64,000 bases of DNA from Streptomyces gardneri (GTDB lineage: Bacteria > Actinomycetota > Actinomycetes > Streptomycetales > Streptomycetaceae), in NCBI RefSeq assembly GCF_006539185.1, contig NZ_BJMN01000029.1:62001-126000 (forward strand), given 5' to 3'. The notes beneath the pieces are model-generated. The model was not told the origin of the DNA and ran no database searches. It worked only from the letters and a program-made list of their open reading frames with translations. A program made the translations under genes and the position numbers. Positions within the stretch are counted from its first letter, which is position 1. Each line of letters starts with the position of its first letter. This document shows positions 35,145-43,323 of the stretch, piece after piece.

Positions 35145-35960
35145 CTAGTCGTACGACAGGTCTCCGGCCGCGTAGCGGCAGCTGGTGCCGTCCGGGCCCG
35201 TGCCGATCTCCTTCGGCTCCTTGCCGGTGTTGTTGCCGGTGAAGCGGGTGCACGGCTTGATCTTCTTCTTGGTGTCGCCGTGGATCCGGATGTTGCGCAG
35301 GCTCGCGGTGTCGCCGTAGTTGGCGTTGACGCCGACGATCGACTTGCCGGGCGTGGTGATGTCGACGTCGTTGATCAGGATCGTGCGCGGGTACTGCTTC
35401 TTGCAGTTGCCGCAGGAGCGGACCAGCTTGCCGAAGTCGGCGACCTGGAACTTGTTCACGACCAGCTTGCCGGCGCCGTTGAACTGGAAGACCTTGTCGG
35501 ACGCGCCCTTCGCGCCGCCGCCCTGGACCGCGTACACCGCGGTCTTCGAGGTGCCCTTGAAGGTGGCGGCGTCCTCGCCGACGTTCTCCCACCAGACGTT
35601 CTGGAGGGTGCAGCTGCCGAGGCAGTGGACCCCGTCGGCGGCGGGGGTGCCGATGACCACGTTCTTGAGGGTCGCGCCGTCCTTGAGGACGAAGAGGGGC
35701 TGCTGGCTCTCGCTCTGCCCGTCGGAGCCGAGCTCCCCGGTGCCGGCGAAGCGCTTGAGCTTGCCGTCATAAGTGCCCGAGACCTCGATGGTCGTGGCGA
35801 CCGGCGTACTGCCCTTGGCCTGGGGCCAGGCGGGCAGCGTCGCCGCACCCGCGGGGGCGAGGAGCGTACTGGTGACGATCGCCGCGCCGGTGATGCCGAG
35901 GGCGCTCAGGCCGCCGACGACCGCGCGGCGGCGGCCGGTCTTCCGCTTGTGTGACGTCAT
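35145..35960 (-). CDS. Pectate lyase, polysaccharide lyase family 3
   Basis: A 271-residue secreted enzyme. The N-terminus KRKTGRRRAVVGGLSALGITGAA has twin arginines before a hydrophobic stretch, so export may be by Tat or Sec. The parallel beta-helix core includes GVHCLGSCTLQNVWWENVGEDAATFKG, typical of PL3, with conserved acidic calcium-site residues and the cysteine pairs of that family. It cleaves pectate by beta-elimination. It starts 13 bp after the EI24 gene stop on the same strand and may be partly co-transcribed with it, though no functional link is evident. Confidence 0.9.
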   Translation of the reverse strand: MTSHKRKTGRRRAVVGGLSALGITGAAIVTSTLLAPAGAATLPAWPQAKGSTPVATTIEVSGTYDGKLKRFAGTGELGSDGQSESQQPLFVLKDGATLKNVVIGTPAADGVHCLGSCTLQNVWWENVGEDAATFKGTSKTAVYAVQGGGAKGASDKVFQFNGAGKLVVNKFQVADFGKLVRSCGNCKKQYPRTILINDVDITTPGKSIVGVNANYGDTASLRNIRIHGDTKKKIKPCTRFTGNNTGKEPKEIGTGPDGTSCRYAAGDLSYD

Positions 35961-35973
35961 GGGGCTTCTTTCC

Positions 35974-36813
35974 TCAGTGGGGGAGGTGGTGCACCCCCTT
36001 GTCGCCACCGAAGGACGGAAGGTTGCCGCGTTCTTGATCGTTTTCCTGGGAGTCGCCGTCCCGGTCGTCGCCGGCCGTCTCGCCGCGCAGGTCGCGGGCC
36101 ATCAGGGTGGCTCCGGCGACGGCGCCGGGCATGAGGAAGACGGCGACGAACGGCACCAGGAAGGCGAGGGTCAGCGGCACGCCGAAGCCGAGGGTCAACA
36201 TGCGGCGGCCGCGCAGCAGCGTGAGCCGCTCCTTGAGCTCGACGCCCCGGCGCTGGAGCGCGACGGCCGTGAGCTCCTCGGCGAGGAAGAAGCCGGAGAC
36301 GCAGAAGCCGAGGACGGGGACGACCGTCTGGCCGATCACCGGGATGAAACCGCAGGCGAAGAGCAGGACGCCGTAGAACGCGACCCTCAGCAGGACCCGC
36401 AGGCTGTCACGGGCCGAGATCCACAGCTCGCGCCAGAGCGGGAGCCCGGACTCGGGCACGTCGCCGCCCTGACTGCGGTCGACCTCTTCGGAGAGGGACT
36501 CGTAGAAGGGCTGGCCGACGAGGAGGGTGACGGCGGTGAAGGTGATGACCGCGAGGAAGAGCCCGAAGGCGAAGACCAGGCCGGTGACCGTGGACCGGAG
36601 GAGCCCGAGCCAGGGCGAGCTCCAGTCGTCGGCGAACGGCGTCGCCCAGGCCGCCAGGTCGTCGGCTCCGTAGCCGAGACCGACGAGCGCGCCCACATAG
36701 AGGACGAGGGTCACGAGCCCGGGCAACAGCCCGAATCCGAACCACCGTCCGTGCCGGCCCACCCACTTCTGGCCCTGTACCAGGTATCTGAAACCCACCC
36801 CGAGATCACGCAT
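35974..36813 (-). CDS. EI24-domain (CysZ-like) integral membrane protein
   Basis: A 279-residue protein with about six hydrophobic helices (about 28-48, 70-98, 140-165, 168-188, 215-245) and a charged, disordered C-terminal tail (ETAGDDRDGDSQENDQERGN). The EI24 fold includes bacterial CysZ sulfate transporters, but no cysteine-synthesis genes are nearby and substrate cannot be assigned. The ATG at 36813 is near the family N-terminus (FRYLVQGQKWVGRHGRWFGF). It precedes the pectate lyase gene by 13 bp. Confidence 0.88.
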   Translation of the reverse strand: MRDLGVGFRYLVQGQKWVGRHGRWFGFGLLPGLVTLVLYVGALVGLGYGADDLAAWATPFADDWSSPWLGLLRSTVTGLVFAFGLFLAVITFTAVTLLVGQPFYESLSEEVDRSQGGDVPESGLPLWRELWISARDSLRVLLRVAFYGVLLFACGFIPVIGQTVVPVLGFCVSGFFLAEELTAVALQRRGVELKERLTLLRGRRMLTLGFGVPLTLAFLVPFVAVFLMPGAVAGATLMARDLRGETAGDDRDGDSQENDQERGNLPSFGGDKGVHHLPH

Positions 36814-36920
36814 GGGTTCACCCTACTGGGGCCGGTCGGAGGGGCCTGACGCGTCCCGGAGCGGCCTCGGGGCACCGCCGCGGACGCGGTGAGGGGCCGC
36901 CCACGGCCGGACGCAGTGAA

Positions 36921-36950
36921 GGCCGCACCCCGGTCGGTCGGGGTGCGGCC
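36921..36950. terminator. Terminator hairpin downstream of ohr
   Basis: GGCCGCACCCC (36921-36931) pairs perfectly with GGGGTGCGGCC (36940-36950) across 8 nt. It lies after the Ohr gene stop on the minus strand. Confidence 0.85.
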
Positions 36951-36975
36951 CTCACTCAGTGTGCCGGTCCGGAGC

Positions 36976-37398
36976 TCAGACTGCGAGCTCGACCGTGATG
37001 TTGCCGCGGGTCGCCTTGGAGTACGGGCAGACCTGGTGGGCCTTCTCGATCAGGCTCTTGGCGGTCTCGGCGTCCACGTTCGGGATGGTCGCCGAGATCT
37101 TGACGATGATGCCGAAGCCGTCGTCGTTCTTGCCGATGCCCACCTCGGCGGTGACCGTCGAGCCGGACACGTCGGCGTTCTCGTTGCGGGCGACGACACC
37201 CAGCGCGCCCTGGAAGCAGGCGCTGTAGCCGGCCGCGAAGAGCTGCTCGGGGTTCGTGCCCGCACCGGAGCCACCCATCGCCTTGGGCGGGTTCACGACG
37301 ACGTCGAGCTGACCGTCGTCGGTGGCGACCCGGCCGTCACGGCCGTTCTCGGCGGTGGCGATGGCGGTGTAGACAACGTCGGAGTGCTGAATGGACAT
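36976..37398 (-). CDS. Organic hydroperoxide resistance protein (Ohr/OsmC family)
   Basis: A 140-residue peroxidase that reduces organic hydroperoxides using two active-site cysteines: Cys61 in GYSACFQGAL and Cys124 in HQVCPYSKATRGN. The start ATG 37398 has GAAGGA 9 nt upstream; the ATG at 37407 would sit directly against that site. No OhrR gene is adjacent. It is a paralogue of the protein at 59064-59480, sharing the NPEQLFAAGY and CPYSKATRGNI blocks. A terminator follows. Confidence 0.93.
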   Translation of the reverse strand: MSIQHSDVVYTAIATAENGRDGRVATDDGQLDVVVNPPKAMGGSGAGTNPEQLFAAGYSACFQGALGVVARNENADVSGSTVTAEVGIGKNDDGFGIIVKISATIPNVDAETAKSLIEKAHQVCPYSKATRGNITVELAV

Positions 37399-37461
37399 GC
37401 TGGTCATTCCTTCATCGGTTCGCCGCGACTCGCGCCCACGATCGCGGCGGCTGAGGGAAGA

Positions 37462-38481
37462 CTAGCGGTTCACCGAGACGATCATCTTTCCGGTGTTGTC
37501 CCCGCGCAGCAGTCCGAGGAAGGCGTCCACGCCGCTCTCGATGCCGTCGACGAAGGTCTCGCGGTGCTTGAGCTCGCCGGAGCCGAGCCAGCCGCCGACC
37601 TCCTGGACGAACTGGTTCTGCAGGCCGTAGTGGTCGCCGACGAGGACGCCCTGAAGGCGGAGCCGCTTGCCGATGATCATCGCCATGTTGCGCGGTCCCG
37701 GGACCGGCTCCGTGTCGTTGTACTGGGCGATCATGCCGCAGATGGTGGCGCGGCCGTGCACGTTGAGCGAGGAGATCGCGGCTTCGAGGTGGTCCCCGCC
37801 GACGTTGTCGAAGTAGACGTCGATGCCGTCCGGGGCGGCCTCGCGGAGCTGGTCCTTGACCGGGCCGTTCTTGTAGTTGAAGGCCGCGTCGAAGCCGAGC
37901 TCCTCGACGAGGAACTTCACCTTCTCGTCGGAGCCGGCGGAGCCGATGACCCGGGAGGCGCCCTTGAGCCGCGCCATCTGGCCGACCTGGCTGCCGACCG
38001 CCCCGGCCGCGCCGGAGACGAAGACGGTGTCGCCCTCCTTGAAGGAGGCGACCTCGAAGAGGCCCGCGTAGGCCGTGAGGCCGGTCATGCCGAGCACGCC
38101 GAGGTAGGCGGAGAGGGGGGCGAGCGCCGGGTCGACCTTGGTCGCGTGCTGCGCCGGGACGTCCGCGTACTCGCGCCAGCCGAGCCCGTGCAGGACGTGG
38201 TCGCCGACGGCGAAGCCCTCCGCGTTGGACGCGACGACCTCGCCGACCGCGCCGCCGTCCATCGGGTGGTCCAGCTGGAACGGCGGGATGTACGACTTCA
38301 CGTCGTTCATCCGGCCGCGCATGTACGGGTCGACGGAGAAGTGCAGGTTGCGCACGAGGATGCGGCCCTCGGCGGGCTCGGTCACCGGGACCTCGCGCAG
38401 GGCGAAGTCCGCGGCGGTCGGCCAGCCGTGCGGACGGGCGACGAGGTGCCACTCACGGCTGGACGCGGGAAGAACGGACAT
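37462..38481 (-). CDS. NADP-dependent MDR oxidoreductase (CurA/leukotriene B4 dehydrogenase-like)
   Basis: A 339-residue medium-chain reductase lacking zinc ligands. It has the opening REWHLVARPHGWPTAADF and SVDPYMRGRMND of the PTGR/CurA group, and the nucleotide-binding motif VSGAAGAVGSQVGQMA. Members reduce alpha,beta-unsaturated ketones and aldehydes. ATG 38481 has GGAGG 8 nt upstream. Divergent from a MarR gene with two dyads between, so likely under its control and induced by electrophiles. The Ohr peroxidase gene follows 63 bp downstream. Confidence 0.93.
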   Translation of the reverse strand: MSVLPASSREWHLVARPHGWPTAADFALREVPVTEPAEGRILVRNLHFSVDPYMRGRMNDVKSYIPPFQLDHPMDGGAVGEVVASNAEGFAVGDHVLHGLGWREYADVPAQHATKVDPALAPLSAYLGVLGMTGLTAYAGLFEVASFKEGDTVFVSGAAGAVGSQVGQMARLKGASRVIGSAGSDEKVKFLVEELGFDAAFNYKNGPVKDQLREAAPDGIDVYFDNVGGDHLEAAISSLNVHGRATICGMIAQYNDTEPVPGPRNMAMIIGKRLRLQGVLVGDHYGLQNQFVQEVGGWLGSGELKHRETFVDGIESGVDAFLGLLRGDNTGKMIVSVNR

Positions 38482-38516
38482 GAGCACGGCCTCCAGGCAA
38501 AGCTTCAGAACGCAAA

Positions 38517-38580
38517 TGTTTCACTGACTGAAACAACCATGCGCCTTGATATTTCATGTTGTCAAGTATCTGGGTAGGAT
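38517..38580. promoter_or_regulatory. MarR operators and leaderless promoter
   Basis: TGTTTCA (38517-38523) and TGAAACA (38529-38535) form a perfect 7-bp dyad with a 5-bp spacer. A second dyad CTTGA/TCAAG lies at 38545-38549 and 38562-38566. The TAGGAT -10 box at 38575-38580 is 7 nt before the ATG at 38588. A MarR repressor acting here would control both divergent genes. Confidence 0.7.
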
Positions 38581-38587
38581 GATGCTC

Positions 38588-39022
38588 ATGGCCACCTCAC
38601 GCACGGACCCCCTGACCCTCGAAGTCGTCGAGCTGATCGGCACGGTCGTGGCGCGCTACTACGAGGAGTACGAGCAGGCGGCCGCTCAGCACTCGCTGAC
38701 CGGCGCGCAGGCCCGGGTCCTCGGGCTGCTCTCGCTCGATCCGCTGCCGATGCGCAGGATCGCCCAGAAGCTGAAGTGCGAGCCGTCCAACATCACGGGG
38801 ATCGTGGACCGCCTGGAGGCCCGCGGCCTGGTCGAGCGCCGGCCCGACCCCGACGACCGGCGGGTCAAGCTGGCCGTCCCCACGGACGAGGGCCAGGACA
38901 CCGCCCGGCGGCTGCGCGAGTCGCTGGACTTCGCCCGCGAGCCCCTCGGCGAGCTGACCGAGGTCGAGCGGACCCTCCTGCGGGACCTGCTGAGGCGGAT
39001 GCTCGGCGAGGACGTCGTCTAG
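38588..39022 (+). CDS. MarR-family transcriptional regulator
   Basis: A 144-residue winged-helix protein. The HTH/wing segment is LPMRRIAQKLKCEPSNITGIVDRLEARGLVERRPDPDDRRVKLAVPTDEG. It has one cysteine at the start of the recognition helix (LKCEPSN), a possible redox or thiol-reactive site. ATG 38588 is chosen from four clustered ATGs because the TAGGAT box lies 7 nt upstream. It is divergent from the CurA-like reductase gene and probably represses it and itself. Confidence 0.92.
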   Translation: MATSRTDPLTLEVVELIGTVVARYYEEYEQAAAQHSLTGAQARVLGLLSLDPLPMRRIAQKLKCEPSNITGIVDRLEARGLVERRPDPDDRRVKLAVPTDEGQDTARRLRESLDFAREPLGELTEVERTLLRDLLRRMLGEDVV

Positions 39023-39098
39023 AGACGGTCCGTCGGCCGGGAGCGGTCCGTCGGCCGGGAGCGGTCCGGCACGGGACGCGCCCCGGCCCGGCGCGTCC

Positions 39099-39983
39099 TC
39101 AGACGCACCACCAGAGGAAGCGGGTGCATTCCGGGGTCGGGGTGGGGGTCGGCGTGGGGCTCGGCGAGGCCGTCGCCGTCGCCGTTCCGGACGGTGAGCC
39201 GCTCGGAGTGGGCCCGGTGCCCGTGGGCGTCGCCTTCGCCGTGCGCGAGGCGGTCGGCGTGCCGGGCTGCGGGACGTCGGGGGCGGCGGAGGACGGGGAC
39301 GCCGGCGGCCCGGTCGGCGTCGGCGATTCGGCCGGAGTGCCGCCGGCCCCCTCCCCCGTACCGGAACCGGATCCCGTACCGGAACCCGAACCCGTGCCGG
39401 AACCGGAGCCGGAACCGGACCCCGTGCCCGTACCGGAGCCGGATCCCGTGCCGGACCCCGTGCCCACCTGGTGGTCGCGGGTGGGAGTGTGCGTACTCGG
39501 CGCCACCGTGACCTCGGACGGGCCGGAGCCGTCCGGCGGGCCGGCGCTCTCGGTGACCTCCGGGCTCTCGGTGCTCTCGGGAGGAACGGGCGGTATCGAG
39601 GTCTCGACGACCTCCTGCTCCCGCACGGCCGTGGCCGCGCCGCTCGCCTCCGGTTCCTCCAGGGCCAGCTGCGCCACGCCCAGTGACCCGGCCGCGAGGA
39701 CCAGGCCCACCGTCCCCAGCAGCACCGACCGCCCCCGTCGCGCCCGCGCCCGTCTGCTCCCGCGCGAGGCGGACCGGCCCCGCGCGGCGGTTCGGGCGGC
39801 GCGACGGCCACCCGTGGCGGGTCGCGGCGGCTCGACGACGTCCAGTTCGTAGACGTACTCGGGCTCTGCGGGCGGAACGGGCGCGTGGGGGGTCTCGTAC
39901 CGCAGTTCCTCGACGGGGGTCCCGCACCCGGCACAGGCGAGGGCCCCGTTGAGATGCCGCCGGCACGCGTGGCAGTAGTCCAT
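39099..39983 (-). CDS. Zinc-ribbon single-pass membrane protein with Gly-Ser/Gly-Thr repeat
   Basis: A 294-residue protein of unknown function. A zinc ribbon opens it (YCHACRRHLNGALACAGCG, two CxxC pairs), then an Arg-rich stretch (about 55-85) and one transmembrane helix (SVLLGTVGLVLAAGSLGVAQLAL, about 85-108). The outer part is a long low-complexity region: a Gly-Ser/Gly-Thr repeat (about 172-212) and a Pro/Thr/Ser-rich tail, ending ECTRFLWWCV with two cysteines. The topology suggests a cytoplasmic ribbon and a cell-wall-spanning stalk. The repeat is coded by imperfect 6- and 12-bp repeats at about 39358-39471. A TAGCCT box 9 nt before the ATG suggests leaderless expression. Confidence 0.8.
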   Translation of the reverse strand: MDYCHACRRHLNGALACAGCGTPVEELRYETPHAPVPPAEPEYVYELDVVEPPRPATGGRRAARTAARGRSASRGSRRARARRGRSVLLGTVGLVLAAGSLGVAQLALEEPEASGAATAVREQEVVETSIPPVPPESTESPEVTESAGPPDGSGPSEVTVAPSTHTPTRDHQVGTGSGTGSGSGTGTGSGSGSGSGTGSGSGTGSGSGTGEGAGGTPAESPTPTGPPASPSSAAPDVPQPGTPTASRTAKATPTGTGPTPSGSPSGTATATASPSPTPTPTPTPECTRFLWWCV

Positions 39984-40325
39984 GGGGCCCGCAGGCTATG
40001 CGGCGCGGTGCGGCGACAGGTAGGCGCGGAAGTGAGGATCCTGTGAGGAAACCGCAGGTCGTCGGCGGTGCGTCGCGATTCTCCCGCTTCGGTCAGGATC
40101 GTCTCGGGCCGCGCCGGGCCTCCTTCCGGGCACGCTTCCAACACCCTTCCCGTGCCCTCCCCATGCCCCTCCGGCCGCTCTTCCCGCGCATTTCCGGGAC
40201 TCGGCGGTGGCCCCGGGCGGCTCAGCCCAGCGCGCGCCGGGCCCGGGGCGGTCGCACGATGCGAACAGGACCGCGCAACGCGAAACACCTCGCCCGTGCC
40301 AGCACCGCATCCCGGAGGATCCGCC
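39984..40325. other. 342-bp intergenic region between the zinc-ribbon gene and mbl
   Basis: No gene is supported. The left end holds the promoter of the zinc-ribbon gene (TAGCCT on the minus strand, 39998-39993). The right end holds the GGAGGA ribosome-binding site of mbl (about 40314-40319). The middle is pyrimidine-rich on the plus strand (about 40120-40200), with a GC-rich segment near 40205-40250. No clear operator or terminator was recognised. Confidence 0.6.
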
Positions 40326-41387
40326 GTGACCGTCAGCCTTGAGCAACTGCGCCGTTGCCATGTCGCCGTCGACCTGGGGGCCGCGCGCACCCGGGTCTTC
40401 GTCAAGGGCGCCGGACTCGTCGTCGACGAGCCCAGCGTCGCCGCCGTCAACACCCGTACAGGAGCGCTGATCGCCGTCGGCGCGCTGGCGGAGAAGATGA
40501 CGGGCCGCACCCCCGACTACATCCGGGTCGCCCGACCCGTCTCCGGCGGCACGGTCGTCGACATCGAGATGGCACAGCGGATGCTCCGCCACCTCCTGGG
40601 CGAGAAGCTGCGCCGGCAGCTCCGCCGCAAGCCGCGGCTGCGCGCGGCGGCGTGCACGCCCCACGACAGCGACCCGCTGGCGCAGCGCGCCGCCGTGGAG
40701 ACGCTCGTCGGTCTCGGGGCACGCAGGGTCGAGCTGGTCGACACGCTGATCGCCGCGGCCGTGGGCTGCGGGCTCCCGGTCGAGCAGCCGACCGCCACCA
40801 TGATCCTGGTGTGCGGGGCGGCGACCACGCAGGTCGCGGTCCTCTCGCTCGGCTCGATCGTCACGGCCGAGCGGATGCCGATCGGCGGCGACGCCATCGA
40901 CCACGCCGTCATCCAGCACCTGCGCCACCACCACGAACTGATGCTGCCGAGCCAGTCGGTGAGACCGCTCCAGCTCGCCCTCAGCGGCAACGGCCTGACC
41001 CCGCACGGCCCGGCCTCCACCGAGATCCACGGCCGGGACGTCGCCACGGGCCTGGCCCGCTCGGTGACCGTCGACACCGCCGCCGTGCGGGAGGCGATCC
41101 ACACCCCGCTGACGGCGGTCCTCGACGGCATCGGGAAGGTGCTGCGCGACTGCCCGCCGGACCTGGTGGCCGACCTCGCGGACCGCGGGATCATGATGGT
41201 CGGCGGCAGCGCTCTGCTGCCGGGCCTCGACCAGATGCTGCGCGAGGCGACCGGCATGCCGGTGCACATCGCCGAACGGCCCGACGTGTGCGCGGTCATG
41301 GGGCTCGGCGCGATGCTGGAGGGCAAGGTCCAGCCGATGGTCCTCGACCCGCTGTCGGTGCGCGACCCGCTCGCCGACGTCGACTGA
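40326..41387 (+). CDS. mbl: MreB-like actin-family protein (Mbl)
   Basis: A 353-residue actin-fold ATPase. Visible motifs are phosphate 1 (VAVDLGAARTRVFVKGAGLVVDEPS), the connect region (VELVDTLIAAAVGCGLPV), phosphate 2 (LVCGAATTQVAVLSLG) and the adenosine motif (GIMMVGGSALLPGLDQML). It is not linked to mreC/mreD/rodA genes, so it is the stand-alone Mbl rather than MreB. In Streptomyces such a protein helps build the spore wall. The GTG start follows CCGGAGGA. The phosphate 2 loop has GAATTQ in place of the usual DIGGGT-type motif, so ATP turnover could be altered. Confidence 0.85.
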   Translation: MTVSLEQLRRCHVAVDLGAARTRVFVKGAGLVVDEPSVAAVNTRTGALIAVGALAEKMTGRTPDYIRVARPVSGGTVVDIEMAQRMLRHLLGEKLRRQLRRKPRLRAAACTPHDSDPLAQRAAVETLVGLGARRVELVDTLIAAAVGCGLPVEQPTATMILVCGAATTQVAVLSLGSIVTAERMPIGGDAIDHAVIQHLRHHHELMLPSQSVRPLQLALSGNGLTPHGPASTEIHGRDVATGLARSVTVDTAAVREAIHTPLTAVLDGIGKVLRDCPPDLVADLADRGIMMVGGSALLPGLDQMLREATGMPVHIAERPDVCAVMGLGAMLEGKVQPMVLDPLSVRDPLADVD

Positions 41388-41390
41388 CCC

Positions 41391-41522
41391 GCCTTCGACC
41401 CGCCTCGCCCCGCCTCGACCCGCCTTCGATCCCCGATCGACCCCCGATCTGCCCCTATTCGCCCCCTTACGGCCCCTATCCGACCCCCATCGGCGCCCGA
41501 ATCATGCGATTCGTACGACAAT
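41391..41522 (+). promoter_or_regulatory. Intergenic direct repeats, palindrome and -10-like box before the GAF kinase gene
   Basis: Four copies of GCCT(T)CG recur at 41391, 41402, 41412 and 41422 (10-11 bp apart). The palindrome GAATC-ATGC-GATTC occupies 41499-41512. GACAAT at 41517-41522 lies 6 nt before the GTG at 41529 and may be the -10 of a leaderless message. Confidence 0.4.
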
Positions 41523-41528
41523 GAGACC

Positions 41529-43190
41529 GTGACGATCATGGACGAGGACAGTGACGTGGACGGGGGCGACGTGGACGAGGACGGCACGGTCCTGCCCTTG
41601 CTGCTCGAAGCGGTTCTCAGCGTCGGTACGGATCTCGAACTCCACGCCACCCTCCAGCACCTCGTGGACTCGGCGGCCGGACTGACGGGGGCCCGCTACG
41701 GGGCGCTCGGGGTCGTCGACCCCGAGCGCCGCCGGCTCACCGATCTCTTCACCTGCGGCATGACCGACGAGGAGCGGCAGCGCGTCGGCGCGCTCCCCGA
41801 CGGTCACACCGGTCTGCTCGGCGTCCTGAGCCAGGACCCGCAGCCGCTGCGGATCGACGACCTGGCATCCGATCCGCGCTCGTCCGGAGTCCCCGAGGGC
41901 CACCCGAAGATGGGCACCTTCCTCGGCGTCCCGATCCGGGTCCACACACAGGTCTTCGGCAATCTCTACCTCGCCGAGAAGGGGACGGGCGCCTTCACCG
42001 ACCAGGACCTCACCCTCCTCCGGATCCTCGCCTCCCAGGCCGGGATCGCCATCGGCAACGCCCGCCTGTACGAGACGACCCGGCAGCGGGAGCGCTGGAT
42101 CGAGGGCGCGGCGGCCGTGACGACCGCCCTCCTCACCGGCGAGTCCGCCGAGAACGCCCTGATGACCGTCGCCGAACAGGCCAGGATCCTCGCCGACGCC
42201 TCGGCCGGTGTCGTCCTCCAGCCCACCCCGGAGGGCGGGATGGAGATCGTCGCCGCCTCGACCAACGACGACCCCGGCGATCTGGTCGGCACGACGATCG
42301 CGCCCGGCTCCCCCGTCCTCGTCCAGCTCCTCGGCGGGGAGCCCGTCTTCGTGGAGGACTCGGCGACGGACCCCCGGATGACCACCCATGTCCGGTCCCG
42401 TTTCGGCCCGTCGATGATGCTGCCCCTCCAGAGCGGCGGGAAGCTCATCGGCACGCTCGCTCTCCCCCGGCGGCGCGGCGGCGCGCCGTACTCGGCGGTG
42501 GACCGCCTGCTGGCCTCGCAGTTCGCCTCGCAGGCGGCGCTCGCGCTGGTCCTCGCGGACGCCCGGCACGACCGGGAGCGGCTCGCGGTGTACGAGGACC
42601 GGGACCGGATCGCGCGGGACCTGCACGACCTGGTCGTCCAGCGGCTGTTCGCCACGGAGATGATGCTGGAGTCGACCCGCCGGCGCGCGACCGCCACGTC
42701 CGGCACGTCCGGCACGTCCGGATCCGGCGGCTCCGAAAGCTCCGAGGGCACCAGCGACACCGAAAGCCCCGGCAGCTCCGACAACTCCGACGGCTCAGAC
42801 GACTTCGACGAAAGCGCGCTCCTCGGCCGGGCCGTGGACGAGCTGGACTCGACGATCCAGGAGGTCCGGACGACCATCTTCGCGCTCCAGCAGCCTCCGG
42901 CGGACGCGCCGACCTCCTTCCGCGGCCGGGTCCTGCGCGAGACCGGCGGGGCGGCGGCCCTGCTCGGCTTCCAGCCGTCCGTGCACTTCTCGGGCGCGGT
43001 CGACACGCTCGTCGAGGACGAGGAGGCCGGGAAGCTCCTCGCCGCCCTGCGCGGGGCGCTCGCGACGGCCCACCGACGGTCCGGGATCACCGCGATCACG
43101 GTCGAGGTGACGGCCGGCGGCGAGGGCGACGGCGTACGGCTCCGGGTCGAGGACGACGGGACCCCGCCGACCACGGTCGTCTGGCCGTAG
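41529..43190 (+). CDS. GAF-domain histidine kinase-like protein with degenerate ATPase end
   Basis: A 553-residue DevS-like protein. GAF1 covers about residues 25-180 and GAF2 about 190-345. A HisKA_3 H-box follows (DRIARDLHDLVVQRLFATEM, His366). A Ser/Gly/Asp-rich linker (about 388-428) splits the dimerisation helices, unlike normal relatives. The C-terminal ATPase region is short: the N-box reads LRGALATAHRRS without the conserved Asn, DDGTPP is all that remains of the G1 box, and the G2 lid is absent. It may be a phospho-acceptor or sensor without kinase activity, or may work with another kinase. No response regulator is adjacent. Alternative start ATG 41538. Confidence 0.85.
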   Translation: MTIMDEDSDVDGGDVDEDGTVLPLLLEAVLSVGTDLELHATLQHLVDSAAGLTGARYGALGVVDPERRRLTDLFTCGMTDEERQRVGALPDGHTGLLGVLSQDPQPLRIDDLASDPRSSGVPEGHPKMGTFLGVPIRVHTQVFGNLYLAEKGTGAFTDQDLTLLRILASQAGIAIGNARLYETTRQRERWIEGAAAVTTALLTGESAENALMTVAEQARILADASAGVVLQPTPEGGMEIVAASTNDDPGDLVGTTIAPGSPVLVQLLGGEPVFVEDSATDPRMTTHVRSRFGPSMMLPLQSGGKLIGTLALPRRRGGAPYSAVDRLLASQFASQAALALVLADARHDRERLAVYEDRDRIARDLHDLVVQRLFATEMMLESTRRRATATSGTSGTSGSGGSESSEGTSDTESPGSSDNSDGSDDFDESALLGRAVDELDSTIQEVRTTIFALQQPPADAPTSFRGRVLRETGGAAALLGFQPSVHFSGAVDTLVEDEEAGKLLAALRGALATAHRRSGITAITVEVTAGGEGDGVRLRVEDDGTPPTTVVWP

Positions 43191-43323
43191 GGCCCACTCC
43201 CCACGTGTATCCGGCACATCCCCTGCGTGTCCCCCCGGCGCACCCCGGCACACCTCCCGGACGCACACCCCGTACGGAGCAGTCCGGCGCGCCGCGACCC
43301 CCGTCCGGATCTTGACTGGAGGC

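Noticed and set aside
35974..36813. CysZ sulfate transporter
   Set aside because: The fold matches EI24/CysZ, but no sulfur-assimilation genes are near and the family is broad in actinobacteria, so only the domain name is kept.
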